Shown here piece by piece: positions 37,009-47,001 of a stretch of DNA of 64,000 nucleotides; within the stretch, counting starts at the first letter, position 1; each line of letters starts with the position of its first letter. The notes beneath the pieces are model-generated. The model worked only from the letters and a program-made list of their open reading frames with translations, searched no databases and was not told where the DNA came from. The position numbers and the translations under genes were made by a program. The stretch spans positions 1-64,000 of the forward strand of contig NZ_AXUS01000003.1 of assembly GCF_000498755.1 (NCBI RefSeq), in the 5' to 3' direction. The DNA comes from Clostridioides mangenotii TR. Its GTDB lineage: Bacteria; Bacillota; Clostridia; Peptostreptococcales; Peptostreptococcaceae.

Positions 37009-37187
37009 TTTCTGAAACTCCCCCTTTAAATATAAAAAGATACAAATAAATTAGTAAAGTTTGTGCGATATACTTATTACGATAATATTATTTCATACTT
37101 TCTTTATTATACTTATTAGGTTAAAATCCTTTTATTTTTTATATCTAAAATATTTTTAGTTCTAATTTTTTTGTAAATTTAGTAACA

Positions 37188-37447
37188 TTAAATAGCCATT
37201 TTCATATTTTTATAACCTTTAATTTTAAATTCTTCAATCTTTCTTGACATAAGCTCTGTTCCTATCCCAATCATCTTTTGTAGCAAAATCATCTATGTAT
37301 ATACTTAGCTCTGGATTTTTATTTCTTCCTTTGTAATATTTCAGATCCCTAATGTTGATGAATCGCCTCTTATAACATCTCTTCTAGTATCTCTATCTCT
37401 GAGTCTTTTATTTGCCTTATAATGTACTTTAAATTCATTTTATCCAT
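37188..37447 (-). pseudogene. GNAT acetyltransferase remnant
   Basis: ATG 37447 after GGAG begins MDKMNLKYIIRQIKDSEIEI. Several in-frame stops follow (M-L-stop-E-A-I-H-Q). Pieces in other frames read IKNPELSIYIDDF-like and then GIGTELMSRKIEEFKIKGY, the acetyl-CoA motif of GNAT enzymes. An internal deletion and several lesions show real decay. Confidence 0.65.
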
Positions 37448-37581
37448 ACTATCAACTCCTTATAAGTCTATAATAAAAAATTTGCCCCTAAGTATGGTTA
37501 CCTAGTGGCAAATTAATTACAAATAACGAATTTTTCTTAACTTAAAGTTTGAAAAATTCATTTGCTTATTTTTTATATTTA

Positions 37582-38541
37582 CTAGTCTATTTCTGATTTA
37601 AAATGAACATCTTCTCTTAATGCTTTTTTGTATTCAGAATCATTTATGTATCCCAATTCATTCATTTTAAATAAAACTCTCTCTTGTCTCTTTTTTGCTT
37701 CTCCATAAATCTCATACCTCGCAGGATTATTGGTTATCCCTGCAAGCATCGCACATTCTGCTAAAGATAAATCCTCGACATTTTTTGCAAAGTAAATATT
37801 CGCTCCTTTACCAACACCATAAGAGGATTTTCCAAGGTACATATTGTTAAGATATGTTACAAGTATTTCATCTTTAGTCATTACTTTATTTAACTGAATA
37901 GCGTTGTACATATCCCTGACTTTTCTTTTCATAGTTTTTTCGTTGTTAGTAAGTAAATTCTTTGATACTTGCATATCTATAGTACTAGCCCCTTGAGTTG
38001 TATCAGTTCTTATATTATTGACTAAAGATCTTACCAAAGATATTTTATCGATACCATTGTGTTTATAAAACCTCTCATCTTCTATTGAAACTATAGCTTT
38101 TTTTAGATTATCTGGTATTTCCTTTGAACTAACAGCTGAACTGCTGATATAATTGGACTCAATAAGCTCTTTTGTAACTTTAGGAGCTCCTTGAATTGCA
38201 TAAAGCGTATATCCAACTCCAAATAGAGATCCTATCAATGCAAACGTCAATACAACGGCTAATATAGATTTAATAATTTTATTTTTTCTCTGTATTTTTT
38301 TTGTACGTTTGGCATTCCTAAGATTTTCCAGACTAGCACTACTACTTTTTTGATTATCTGAAGTTTTTTTATTTCTTTTTATGGGCTGCTTATTTCTGTT
38401 TTTTGCGGCATCTTTTATATCATAAACATTATCATAGTTTGCAGAAGCAGATCTAGAGCTTTTAGTTTTACTCGAAGCTGGTTTAGAACTTCCAACTTTT
38501 TTACGCCTGATCTTGTTATCTTCATTATTGTAAGAGCTCAT
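37582..38541 (-). CDS. Monofunctional peptidoglycan glycosyltransferase (GT51)
   Basis: 319 aa. A long Ser/Lys-rich cytoplasmic tail (1-88) is followed by one membrane helix (about 89-110). The GT51 domain then shows SIEDERFYKHNGID (catalytic Glu), QGASTIDMQVSKNL, MKRKVRDMYNAIQLNK and LNNMYLGKSSYGVGKGA. There is no penicillin-binding domain. It polymerises lipid II in the cell wall. The long basic low-complexity tail is typical of clostridial PBP1-like proteins. It is followed by a gene-poor gap. Confidence 0.9.
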   Translation of the reverse strand: MSSYNNEDNKIRRKKVGSSKPASSKTKSSRSASANYDNVYDIKDAAKNRNKQPIKRNKKTSDNQKSSSASLENLRNAKRTKKIQRKNKIIKSILAVVLTFALIGSLFGVGYTLYAIQGAPKVTKELIESNYISSSAVSSKEIPDNLKKAIVSIEDERFYKHNGIDKISLVRSLVNNIRTDTTQGASTIDMQVSKNLLTNNEKTMKRKVRDMYNAIQLNKVMTKDEILVTYLNNMYLGKSSYGVGKGANIYFAKNVEDLSLAECAMLAGITNNPARYEIYGEAKKRQERVLFKMNELGYINDSEYKKALREDVHFKSEID

Positions 38542-38686
38542 ATCTCTCTCCCTTCTCTATATAAAACAAATTATACAATGTTCTACAAAATAAATCAAAG
38601 AACAAATTTGTAAGATTTCTCATGTAAGTCAAGAGATATATAAGTAAACTTTGATTTTCTTAATTTTATACTTCTCAATTAAAATA

Positions 38687-39193
38687 TTATACTGCATCTT
38701 TAATTATTAAAAAAAGCTTAGCTGTTGCCAGTGTATCACTATCAGCTCTATGCGCATTTTTATTTTCAATTTTGTAGTACTGACATGCTGTTTCGAGCTT
38801 TTTGTTCTTTCCTTTATATGATTTTGTCTTTTTCAACATCTCTAAAGTACAGATGTGGTTTTTAATTGGTTCTAAATTCATCTTTTTTAAATAGTGATTT
38901 AAAAAGTTCAGGTCAAATTTCGCGTTGTGGGCTATTACAGTTCTGTTTCCTAAGTACTTCCTAAATCTTGGAAGTACTTCTTCTAATCCCTGTTCATTCT
39001 CAACCATCTCATTTGTAATATTAGTTAAATTAGATATAAATGAAGGAATTATACCATTGGGTTTTACAAACCTAGAGTAATTCCTTACTATTATTCCATC
39101 AGAAATTTCTGTAACACCAATTTCAATTATTTCACAACCTTGACGCGGATCAAGACCTGTAGTCTCTAAATCAACAACTACATACTCTCCCAT
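38687..39193 (-). CDS. DnaQ-like DEDDh 3'-5' exonuclease
   Basis: 168 aa, a stand-alone exonuclease domain related to the epsilon subunit of DNA polymerase III. Exo I is VVDLETTGLD (Asp8, Glu10), Exo II is VIAHNAKFDLNFL and Exo III is HRADSDTLATAK. It lacks fused helicase or polymerase parts. Its role in proofreading or in RNA/DNA trimming is not determined. It has its own GGAG ribosome binding site. Confidence 0.9.
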   Translation of the reverse strand: MGEYVVVDLETTGLDPRQGCEIIEIGVTEISDGIIVRNYSRFVKPNGIIPSFISNLTNITNEMVENEQGLEEVLPRFRKYLGNRTVIAHNAKFDLNFLNHYLKKMNLEPIKNHICTLEMLKKTKSYKGKNKKLETACQYYKIENKNAHRADSDTLATAKLFLIIKDAV

Positions 39194-39280
39194 ATCCTAT
39201 CTCCTTAATCTAAATTAATTTTCTGTAATATAATTATAAATCAAAATACAGAGTTTTAGTTGAACTTTATCAAATTTAGT

Positions 39281-39967
39281 CTAAATATTATTGTTGTTAT
39301 TATTTATTTTATAATTATTTCGTTTTTTGTCAAATTCATCGACCTCTATATTTCGAATTTTTTCTCCGTTTTTCCATATTCCTACTTCTTTTTTACCCTC
39401 TTGTGTATATACAATTCCTTTACCATTTCTTTTATTATCTAAAAAATATCCCTTAAATATCTCCCCATTTGGATATATTAATTTGCCTAATCCATTTTTC
39501 TTTCCGTGCTTAAACTCTCCAGTATATATGATTCCATCGTTGTACAAATACTTTCCGATTCCGTGCATCAGGTCATCCTTCCAAAGCCCTTCGTACTTCT
39601 CATTTTTGGAGAATATACAAATCCCAAATCCGCTTCTTTTACCATTTACAACCTCGCCCTTGTACATGTTGCCATTATCATATTTTAAAACGTTATTTTT
39701 ATTATTTGGAATTTCTTTTGTTGAATTATTCGTCTTGCTACTATCTAATTTAGTTATTGCTCTACTATCTTTCTCATGGTTAATCTCAATAACTTTATGA
39801 TTAATTTCAATAATTCTATTTTTTGCTTCAAATGAATTAACTGATTTAGTTTTTTTATTCTTTCTTTTGTTCATTATAGTTGTTTTAATTATTTCAAATA
39901 AAATAAACAACGATGAAAGGGATATAAAAACATAAATTATAGTCATAAAATAATTCGAAAAAAGCAT
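39281..39967 (-). CDS. Membrane-anchored MORN-repeat protein
   Basis: 228 aa. An N-terminal membrane helix (about 8-28) and a polar linker are followed by about five MORN repeats (NGNMYKGEVVNGKRSGFG, NEKYEGLWKDDLMHGIG, DGIIYTGEFKHGKKNGLG, NGEIFKGYFLDNKRNGKG, and a partial last one). The C-terminal tail ends in six Asn coded by AAT/AAC repeats. MORN repeats bind lipids or proteins at membranes. No enzyme domain is seen. Confidence 0.85.
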   Translation of the reverse strand: MLFSNYFMTIIYVFISLSSLFILFEIIKTTIMNKRKNKKTKSVNSFEAKNRIIEINHKVIEINHEKDSRAITKLDSSKTNNSTKEIPNNKNNVLKYDNGNMYKGEVVNGKRSGFGICIFSKNEKYEGLWKDDLMHGIGKYLYNDGIIYTGEFKHGKKNGLGKLIYPNGEIFKGYFLDNKRNGKGIVYTQEGKKEVGIWKNGEKIRNIEVDEFDKKRNNYKINNNNNNI

Positions 39968-40290
39968 AGGATCACTTCCTCATCTTATAATTTAATAAAC
40001 TTAAAATCTATATATTAAATTATATTTTTTAAGATGAACAAATATACAGTATTATAGCTCATTGCAGTTTATTTTTATCAAATGTACCCTAATGAATTTG
40101 CTATATTAATTTTGCACATTAAAACGAAAGAATAAAAAATCTAAATATTCAACTCCAATTGTTCCTTTAATATAAAATTCGTATAAAAATGAGCAATTGA
40201 TAATCGATTACGATATACATATTTTACATATAAAAATACATACTCTAACAGACTATCAATCGCTCAATAATTTAAAAACTATTTTATTTT
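39968..40290. other. Gap with a long-loop inverted repeat
   Basis: The interval has no gene. Arms GAGCAATTGATA (40192-40203) and TATCAATCGCTC (40254-40265) are complementary but for one wobble, 50 nt apart, and lie 26 bp downstream of the TtcA-like stop. They may form its terminator or a processing signal. Confidence 0.4.
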
Positions 40291-41151
40291 CTATTCAAAT
40301 CTCTCTAAGAATGAGTGTTTAACCCCATCTTGTTGCCATCCTAATATAGAATCTACATTTACATTTTGTGCCGCTCTAAATATAGACTTCTCAACATTAG
40401 TAAAATTAGGTTCAAGTCTTTTAATTAAATCTTTAATTTCATATCTCTTGTTTCCTGTCTTTTTTGCTGCAACCATACAGGCACAGTTTAAAGGCCATAT
40501 TCCAGATTTTTGTATAAAATTAATTATATGTTCCTCTCTTATATAGTAAAGGGGTCTAATTATTTTCATACCTTCAAAGTTTGTTGAATTAAGCATAGGA
40601 AGCATAGTCTTAAAGTTACCAGAGCAAAGTAGATTCATCATTGTTGTCTCAATAACATCGTCATAGTGGTGTCCTAATGCTAGTTTATTACATCCTAACT
40701 CTGTCGCTTTAGCATAAAGTGATCCTCTTCTCATTTTTGCACACATATAGCATGGATAATCCTTAGCTATCTTATCTGCAACCTCAAATATATTAGATTC
40801 ATACAAATGTATCGGTATATTTAAATACTCACAGTTATCTATTAAAAGCTGTCTAATATTCTCATGATAACCTGGATCCATAGCTATAAATTCAAGCTCA
40901 AAATCAACTTGTCCATGTCTCTTTAATTCTTGGAACATCTTTGACATTAGTAGACTATCTTTTCCTCCTGAAACAGCAACAGCTATTTTATCGCCTTCTT
41001 CAACAAGTTTGTAGTCTTTTATAGCTTTTATAAACTTAGACCATAAGTTTTTTCTATTTTTTTTTATAATATATTTCTCTATCTCTTCTAAAGAAAGTCT
41101 TTCTTCAAAAGGCACTATAATTTCGCACCCTTTTCCTGACAATTCACTCAT
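40291..41151 (-). CDS. TtcA-family PP-loop ATPase (tRNA thiolation-like)
   Basis: 286 aa. PP-loop SGGKDSLLM at about 61-69, then YPCYMCAKMRRGSLY and GHHYDDVIETTMMNLL, and a later N-C-A-C pair. These Cys could hold the Fe-S cluster of TtcA/TtuA enzymes that thiolate tRNA. Clostridial members of this group often act in unknown tRNA or cofactor thiolation, so no symbol is given. ATG 41151 follows AGGTGA. Upstream lie two structured repeats and the cotJ operon on the other strand. Confidence 0.82.
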   Translation of the reverse strand: MSELSGKGCEIIVPFEERLSLEEIEKYIIKKNRKNLWSKFIKAIKDYKLVEEGDKIAVAVSGGKDSLLMSKMFQELKRHGQVDFELEFIAMDPGYHENIRQLLIDNCEYLNIPIHLYESNIFEVADKIAKDYPCYMCAKMRRGSLYAKATELGCNKLALGHHYDDVIETTMMNLLCSGNFKTMLPMLNSTNFEGMKIIRPLYYIREEHIINFIQKSGIWPLNCACMVAAKKTGNKRYEIKDLIKRLEPNFTNVEKSIFRAAQNVNVDSILGWQQDGVKHSFLERFE

Positions 41152-41223
41152 ATAATCACCTCGTATAATGTACTTAGTCTATAATAACATAAAATATAAG
41201 TTTCTTTTATCCCCAATTTTATC

Positions 41224-41264
41224 TTATTAGCTTTTAAAGTAGCTCTTTTTGCTACAAGAATAAT
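41224..41264 (+). repeat. Structured repeat copy 1 upstream of cotJ
   Basis: TTATTAGCTTTTAAAGTAGC then a T-rich loop and GCTACAAGAATAAT. The stem GTAGC/GCTAC is replaced by GTAAC/GTTAC in copy 2, keeping the pairing. Confidence 0.65.
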
Positions 41265-41350
41265 GAAAATGAGCCTTGTATCATTATATCTTATATCTAA
41301 TATAAATTATATAAACATCCCTTATCAAACTATAATTACACATAATCTTA

Positions 41351-41394
41351 TATTATTCACTTTTAAAGTAACTCTTTTTAGTTACAAGAATAAT
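41351..41394 (+). repeat. Structured repeat copy 2 upstream of cotJ
   Basis: TATTATTCACTTTTAAAGTA then ACTCTTTTTA and GTTACAAGAATAAT. It matches copy 1 over about 36 of 42 positions with a compensated base pair in the hairpin. It ends 50 bp before cotJA. Confidence 0.65.
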
Positions 41395-41444
41395 ATATAT
41401 ACTAGATAGTCTCTTCTATCAATCACAAAAAGGAGGTTTTGACA

Positions 41445-41657
41445 TTGAAAAATATGAATAGAGATATGGAAAAAAATTGTGGCGATTCTTTAGCCAGACC
41501 ATATATAAACAACCAAGTTTATTCAAAGATATTTGACCTTTCAACTGCTCTATCAAGAGGTACTATTTTTCCAGAATTAGACCTATTTGAGTCACAAATG
41601 TACAATAAAGAACAGTATATAAGACCTAAAAAAAGAACAGGAGGTAAGAGAAAATGA
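41445..41657 (+). CDS. cotJA: Spore coat protein CotJA
   Basis: 70 aa. Segments LARPYINNQVYSKIFD and ALSRGTIFPELDLFES are the CotJA pattern (A-x-x-x-G-T-x-F-P-E-L). TTG 41445 is the best start, 8 nt after AGGAGG; the in-frame TTG 41439 is too close. It overlaps cotJB by 4 bp. It is part of the inner-coat CotJABC complex made in the mother cell during sporulation. Confidence 0.88.
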   Translation: MKNMNRDMEKNCGDSLARPYINNQVYSKIFDLSTALSRGTIFPELDLFESQMYNKEQYIRPKKRTGGKRK

Positions 41658-41920
41658 GACAGTCCTCAAGAAGCGAACTTATGAGAAAAATTCAGGAGAC
41701 TTGTTTTGCATGTGTAGATATGAATCTTTATCTTGACAACCATCCTGATGACAAGAACGCTATAAATACTTACAATACTCTATGTAATCAATTTGCTCAA
41801 GCTAGATACGCTTATGAAAATCAATACGGACCTTTAACTAACTTTGGATATGCACCAAGTAGATCTCCATGGCAGTGGAACGATGATCCTTGGCCTTGGG
41901 AAAAAGAATTTAACGACTAA
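41654..41920 (+). CDS. cotJB: Spore coat protein CotJB
   Basis: 88 aa with the family pattern CVDMNLYLDNHPDDKNAINT and a Trp/Pro-rich C-terminus (SPWQWNDDPWPWEKEF). ATG 41654 overlaps the cotJA stop. It is needed for assembly of the CotJC catalase-like coat protein. Confidence 0.92.
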   Translation: MRQSSRSELMRKIQETCFACVDMNLYLDNHPDDKNAINTYNTLCNQFAQARYAYENQYGPLTNFGYAPSRSPWQWNDDPWPWEKEFND

Positions 41921-41946
41921 ATTATGTATATGGAGGATTATTATAA

Positions 41947-42519
41947 ATGTGGATATATCAGAAAACTTTACAGCACCCTGTTAATCTGAAGAATAAAGAT
42001 CTTAAAATGGCAAAATTCTTGATTACTCAATTTGGTGGACCAAATGGTGAACTAGGTGCGGCTTTAAGATATTTGAGTCAAAGATATACAATGCCTACTG
42101 GGAAATCAAAAGCATTGTTGACAGATATTGGTACAGAAGAATTAGCTCATGTTGAAATGATTGCAACTATGGTATACCAACTTACTTCTGATGCAACACC
42201 AGAAGAACTTAAAGCCGCTGGATTAGGCTCAAATTACGCACAAAATGGATACGGTATCTTCCCTAGTGACGCTAATGGAGTTCCTTTTAGTGCTTCAACT
42301 ATTGCTGTTATGGGCAACCCGATAACCGACCTTCACGAAGATATGGCAGCAGAACAAAAAGCTCTTTCAACTTACTACCAACTTATAAATTTAACTGACG
42401 ATGTGGATGTAAAAGAAACACTTGGATTTTTGGGTCAAAGAGAGATAATTCATTATCAAAGATTCGGTGAAGCTTTAATGGATGTTTATGATTATGAAGA
42501 AAGTCAAAAAACATTTTAA
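41947..42519 (+). CDS. cotJC: Spore coat manganese-catalase-like protein CotJC
   Basis: 190-aa ferritin-like di-manganese protein with LGAALRYLSQRY and GTEELAHVEMIATMVYQL (Glu and Glu-x-x-His ligands), and a second E-Q-K-A/R-E-I-I-H ligand set near the C-terminus (GQREIIHYQRF). It starts MWIYQKTLQHPV, typical of CotJC. It is the last gene of cotJABC, preceded by GGAGG. Confidence 0.93.
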   Translation: MWIYQKTLQHPVNLKNKDLKMAKFLITQFGGPNGELGAALRYLSQRYTMPTGKSKALLTDIGTEELAHVEMIATMVYQLTSDATPEELKAAGLGSNYAQNGYGIFPSDANGVPFSASTIAVMGNPITDLHEDMAAEQKALSTYYQLINLTDDVDVKETLGFLGQREIIHYQRFGEALMDVYDYEESQKTF

Positions 42520-42626
42520 ATCTATTTAATTTTATTTAGATCAATTTAATTCTAAATTTATCATTCTATAAAAGGGCCTTGTTATAAGAGTTACTATTTA
42601 ATTTAATGTAGTTTCCTTTACTAATA

Positions 42627-42667
42627 AAAAATGGCGGCACTGATTTAATATCAGACCGCCATTTTTT
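42627..42667. terminator. Bidirectional terminator between cotJC and dut
   Basis: AAAAATGGCGG / CCGCCATTTTT with a nested TCTGAT/ATCAG inner stem and A/T runs on both sides, between convergent genes. Confidence 0.85.
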
Positions 42668-42671
42668 GCTA

Positions 42672-43103
42672 TTAAAGTCCCGTAGATCCAAATCCACCTT
42701 TTCCTCTAACAGTGTCGCTTAGATATTCGACTTCAACAACATTTATATCGTATATAGGTTTAACTACCATTTGAGCTATCTTCATATGTTTTTCTACCTT
42801 AAAATCGTCTTTACCATGGTTTATCATAATAACTCCAATTTCACCTCTATAACCTCCATCAATTGTTCCTGGGCTATTTAACAGTGTTATTGAATTTTTA
42901 AGTGCTAATCCACTTCTAGGTCTCATCTGACCTTCTGTCATCTCTGGTAACTCAATTGATATTCCAGTTTTTATAAGTTTAGTCTCTCCACTTTTTATAA
43001 TAGCTTCTTCTATAGAATATACATCCATACCTGCATCTCCTTTGTGTGCAAAGTTTGGAAGTTTCGCTTCTGGATTTAGTTTTTTTACTTTTAATGTGTA
43101 CAT
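42672..43103 (-). CDS. dut: dUTP diphosphatase
   Basis: 143-aa trimeric dUTPase with all five motifs: [17 protein letters not shown] (motif 2), [13 protein letters not shown] (motif 3, catalytic Asp), KIAQMVVKP (motif 4) and GKGGFGSTG (motif 5). It removes dUTP and makes dUMP. Monocistronic. Confidence 0.95.
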   Translation of the reverse strand: MYTLKVKKLNPEAKLPNFAHKGDAGMDVYSIEEAIIKSGETKLIKTGISIELPEMTEGQMRPRSGLALKNSITLLNSPGTIDGGYRGEIGVIMINHGKDDFKVEKHMKIAQMVVKPIYDINVVEVEYLSDTVRGKGGFGSTGL

Positions 43104-43386
43104 AGTCTACCTCTTTTCTTATATTAGTTACTTTTAATTGTAAGTTGTATAACTTAAATTATAACAAATTAATTCATTTTTACATATATGTATACAGAGA
43201 AATTCTTTTTTAATGTTTAATCAGCATAATTTTACTAATATACACAGTATTTTCAATTACTTTAGCAGATAGCTTTCGATTTTCATCTCATTTTGGTATA
43301 ATATATAGTATAATGTAATGGCTGTGAATCAGTCATTTGTTTTTTGTAATATAGAATTATCTATATATATTACAAAGGAGGTTGTT

Positions 43387-45554
43387 ATGAAACTTATTTT
43401 AGCCGAAAAACCGTCTGTTGCAAAAACTATAGCTTCCTTTCTAGGAGCTAAGACTAGAAGTGACGGATATTTTCAGGGAAATAACTATATTGTTACTTAT
43501 GCGGTAGGTCATCTTGTCTCACTATACGATATGAAAGATTACGATAAAGATAAGTACTCAGGATCATGGAAGATGAATAACTTCCCTTTCTTTCCTAATA
43601 AATTTAAATTTAAAGTGGATAGCAGTAAGAAAAAACAGTTTAATACAGTTAAGGAACTCTTGAACCGCGATGATATTGAGTATGTAATCAACGCTACCGA
43701 TAACGACAGAGAAGGAGAGCTAATTTCTTTTCTGGTATTTTTACTTGCAAAAAATAAAAAACCTATTAAAAGAATTCTAGTAAATGAATGGACACCCGAA
43801 GATATAACACGAGGTCTTGATAATCTTAAAGACAACAGTGAGATGATAAATCTTCAAGCAGCTGGATATACGAGACTTATTACTGATTGGCTTATCGGAA
43901 TTAACTTTACATCTGCTGCAACTCTTAAATATGGAAATGGTAAGCTTTTAAACATAGGTAGGGTTATTCTTCCTACTGTAAAATTGGTTTACGATAGAGA
44001 TATGGAGATACAAAACTTCGTCCCTAAGATTTACTATGAAATAGAAGGACACTTTAAAAGCCAAAATGGTGAATACAAGGGAAAGCTCACAATAAAAAAA
44101 GAAACTAAATTTGATACTTTAGATGATGCAAACAAAATTATAGATACAATAAAATCTGATAAAGGTATTATAGCAGATAAAAAAGTTACTATGAGTAAAG
44201 AGTATGCTCCTAAACTTTTCAGTTTGACATCACTTCAAGGTTATATAACATCTAAGTATGCAAGCTTCACTTCTGACAAAGTTCTAAATGTCTGTCAGAG
44301 TCTTTATGAAGGTAAAGGTAAAGGTGGTTATATAACTTATCCTAGAACTGATTCAATGTATTTAGAGGAAAGTTTAGTATCAAAAGTTGAACAGACTCTT
44401 AGCAGATTAAAGACTGGACTTAGTTATGAAAATAAAGTTAAATTTAGCAAAACTAAAAGGGTATTTGACTCATCAAAAGTTGATTCTCACAGTGCTATTA
44501 TACCTACATATATTGTTCCAACTAACTTAACTCCAGATGAGGCAATAGTGTACCAGGCTATTAAAGATAGATTTATAGCTAACTTTATGCCTCCAGCTGA
44601 GTATGAAAACACGGAGATAAAACTGATGTAGATTCTAACATCTTCGTAACTAAAGGTAAGGTTCTAAAAAGTAAAGGCTACTTAGAAGTTTACAATAAAG
44701 AAGAAAAAGACAATTTGCTTCCTATAGTAAACAAAGATGATGTTGTCGATGTTTTGAGTATTATACCACAAGAAAAACAAACTACTCCACCTAAGCCGTA
44801 TACTGAGGATACCCTGCTTAAAGCAATGAAAAACTGTGGTAAAAATGTTTCAGATGATGATAGTGCAGTTCTTTCTGGATATTCTATAGGTACTTCAGCT
44901 ACGAGAGCTGACGTTCTAAAAAAGATAGGTCAAGTTGGATATGTAAGTAAAAAAGGTAAAGCATATTCTATAACTCAACTCGGTAAAAATCTAGTTGAGA
45001 TATTCCCTGTTAAAGATCTACTTGATGTTGACTATACAGGTAAACTTGAAAAGAGTTTAAGCGATATTCAGAAGGGAAACTATACAAAAAAAGAATACTT
45101 GACCAACATAATGAATTTTATATACCAAAATGTTGAACTCATTAAAAGCGATTCTTCTAAAAATATTAATACTGAAAGCTATATCTTTAATCCAAAGACA
45201 AAAAAATTCACAAAAAAATCCGCTAAATTTGCTGCTTCCTCTAAAAGTTCAAAATCATCTTCAAAAACTAGTGAAGTCTCCGACTCTAAAAGTAGTGAAT
45301 CCGGTAAATCAAAAGAATCTCTAGGTAAATGCCCTGTTTGCGACCATGATGTTTACGAGTTTGAAAAGGGATTCTTTTGCGAAAATTATAAAGAATGTAA
45401 ATTTGGTGTTTGGAAAAACGATAAGTATCTAGCTTTTTATAAGAAAAAACCTAATAAAACTATGGTTAAAAGTTTGCTAAAAAAGGGTGAGGCGAGCGTT
45501 AAATCACTTACAAATAAAAATGGCAATAAATTTGATGCCGTTTTTAAGATATGA
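43387..45554 (+). CDS. topB: DNA topoisomerase III (one-base frameshift)
   Basis: About 722 aa when joined. Type IA features are the TOPRIM start MKLILAEKPSVAKTIA, NATDNDREGE (acidic triad) and active-site Tyr in YITYPRTDS. The first frame ends at 44631. Adding one A at the run 44619-44622 gives E-I-K-T-D-V-D-S-N-I-F-V and joins to the rest. The C-terminus has a Ser/Lys-rich linker and a zinc ribbon C-P-V-C...C-E-N-Y-K-E-C. ATG 43387 follows AAAGGAGG. The frameshift is probably an assembly error. Confidence 0.9.
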
Positions 45555-45881
45555 AAAAAATCCAAATAATAATATGTTTTCATGGAAAATTGAATCCTTT
45601 GAGAACAAATAGAGAACATAGTGAGGGTGGCTTTAGCAGTTGTTTTATACATGTAGATACGTATTTTAACAATAACTACTATAGCCATCTCGTTTTTTAT
45701 GGAAAACTATATCCAAATACATGATTTTAATGATTTATAGTTTCATATAATATGTTATGCAACTACTATCAAAAATTAATAATTGATACAAAAAATAATA
45801 AACAAGATACCAATTATTTATTAATATCTTGTTTATACGCATATATATAATTTTATTATCTACACTAACAATTACTTTTTA
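45555..45881. other. Gap after topB, no supported gene
   Basis: A 57-codon plus-strand frame begins with ATG 45551 overlapping the topB stop (ATGA). It lacks a ribosome binding site and any recognisable pattern, so it is not called. The rest is A+T-rich, without clear structure. Confidence 0.45.
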
Positions 45882-46127
45882 TTATTTCTTATCTAAGGTC
45901 TCATCAATCTTGTACCTAACCATATCAAATAACTCACCTATTTTGTATCCTTTAAGCTTACACCCACAGTTAGGACAGTAATCGTACTTCTTTGATACCA
46001 GAGCCCTACAACTTGGTTCATGACACCTTATTTTTAATGCCTCCTCTGATACTTTAAATCCACATTTTGGACATATTGAACCAGGACGCGATGAAACCTC
46101 TTTCCCACATCTTGAACATTTTATCAT
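45882..46127 (-). CDS. Zinc-ribbon protein
   Basis: About 81 aa with two zinc-ribbon units: C-S-R-C-G-K...C-P-K-C-G-F and C-H-E-P-S-C...C-P-N-C-G-C. A short helical tail (DMVRYKIDETLDKK) follows. ATG 46127 is preferred over GTG 46136 since the GGGGG lies 8 to 9 nt before it. Function unknown. Confidence 0.75.
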   Translation of the reverse strand: MIKCSRCGKEVSSRPGSICPKCGFKVSEEALKIRCHEPSCRALVSKKYDYCPNCGCKLKGYKIGELFDMVRYKIDETLDKK

Positions 46128-46262
46128 ATTATGCACCCCCAGCTGATACTATCTATTATCATATAAAACACTGCTATTATAGTATTGTATGCTTAGCTAA
46201 TCTATAAGTTTCATAAGGACCATTATGTTCAAAAGTTTTTCTATTACTTCATATATATTTTA

Positions 46263-46961
46263 CTATTTATTTCTTATACTATTAACCTTTTTATTCATTA
46301 AATGTCTAACACAGTTACGATACAGAAATAGTTTTACTTTATTTAAGTTCTGCGAATGTTCACTATAAAAATCGTCAGGAGAATTGTAAACACCAAAATC
46401 TTTATTTAATCCATTTTTTTGGATATATGTATCATTTTCATTCCAGTCAATTACTGGATTTTTAAAATTATCTATTGCTACACCAAACCCACAGAAACTT
46501 GTATTACATTCGCTATATTTTTCTTGTAATTTTACAAGGTAAGTTTTATCAAGTATAAATCCCTCTAGATTATACCATTTATCATTATAGAAAACTTCAA
46601 CCCAGCTGTGCAAAATATTGCTTGGTGCACTTCTATAAATAAAACCAGTCATTACACCTTTTTGCAACTTTTTATCTATAGTAAACCCATGTAATCTACA
46701 AGGTATATCAACAGCTCTTAAAAGTGCCATAAATAATGTTCCTTTAGTATTACATTGGCCATAATAATCAATTAATACTTTTGAAGCTGGAATATTGTCG
46801 TCGACATTGTATCCGAATTTAATATCATCTCTAATAAACATATAAATTTGCTTTATTTTTTCAAAGTCAGATAGTTTATCCCAACATTTGTTTCTTATTA
46901 ATTCTTGTATAGTTTTATCTTTATAGTTCAACATAATTGTTTCTAGCAAATATTTTTTCAT
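46263..46961 (-). CDS. Transglutaminase-like protease-fold protein
   Basis: 232 aa. Catalytic triad context is Y-G-Q-C-N-T-K-G-T-L (Cys), LHSWVEVFYNDKWYNLEGF (His, and an acidic residue about 14 later). This is the transglutaminase-like superfamily, many members of which are peptidases or amide-transferring enzymes. No signal peptide. It is 40 bp downstream of the AraC-type regulator gene on the same strand, so it is likely its target or co-transcribed. Confidence 0.82.
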   Translation of the reverse strand: MKKYLLETIMLNYKDKTIQELIRNKCWDKLSDFEKIKQIYMFIRDDIKFGYNVDDNIPASKVLIDYYGQCNTKGTLFMALLRAVDIPCRLHGFTIDKKLQKGVMTGFIYRSAPSNILHSWVEVFYNDKWYNLEGFILDKTYLVKLQEKYSECNTSFCGFGVAIDNFKNPVIDWNENDTYIQKNGLNKDFGVYNSPDDFYSEHSQNLNKVKLFLYRNCVRHLMNKKVNSIRNK

Positions 46962-47001
46962 AATTAAACCTCCATGTAACCTTTGTAGTTACATGATAGC
47001 A

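Noticed and set aside
45551-45724. 57-codon plus-strand frame with ATG overlapping the topB stop
   Set aside because: It has no ribosome binding site, no family pattern and a composition like non-coding DNA. Reading its TGA as Sec adds only one residue before another stop.
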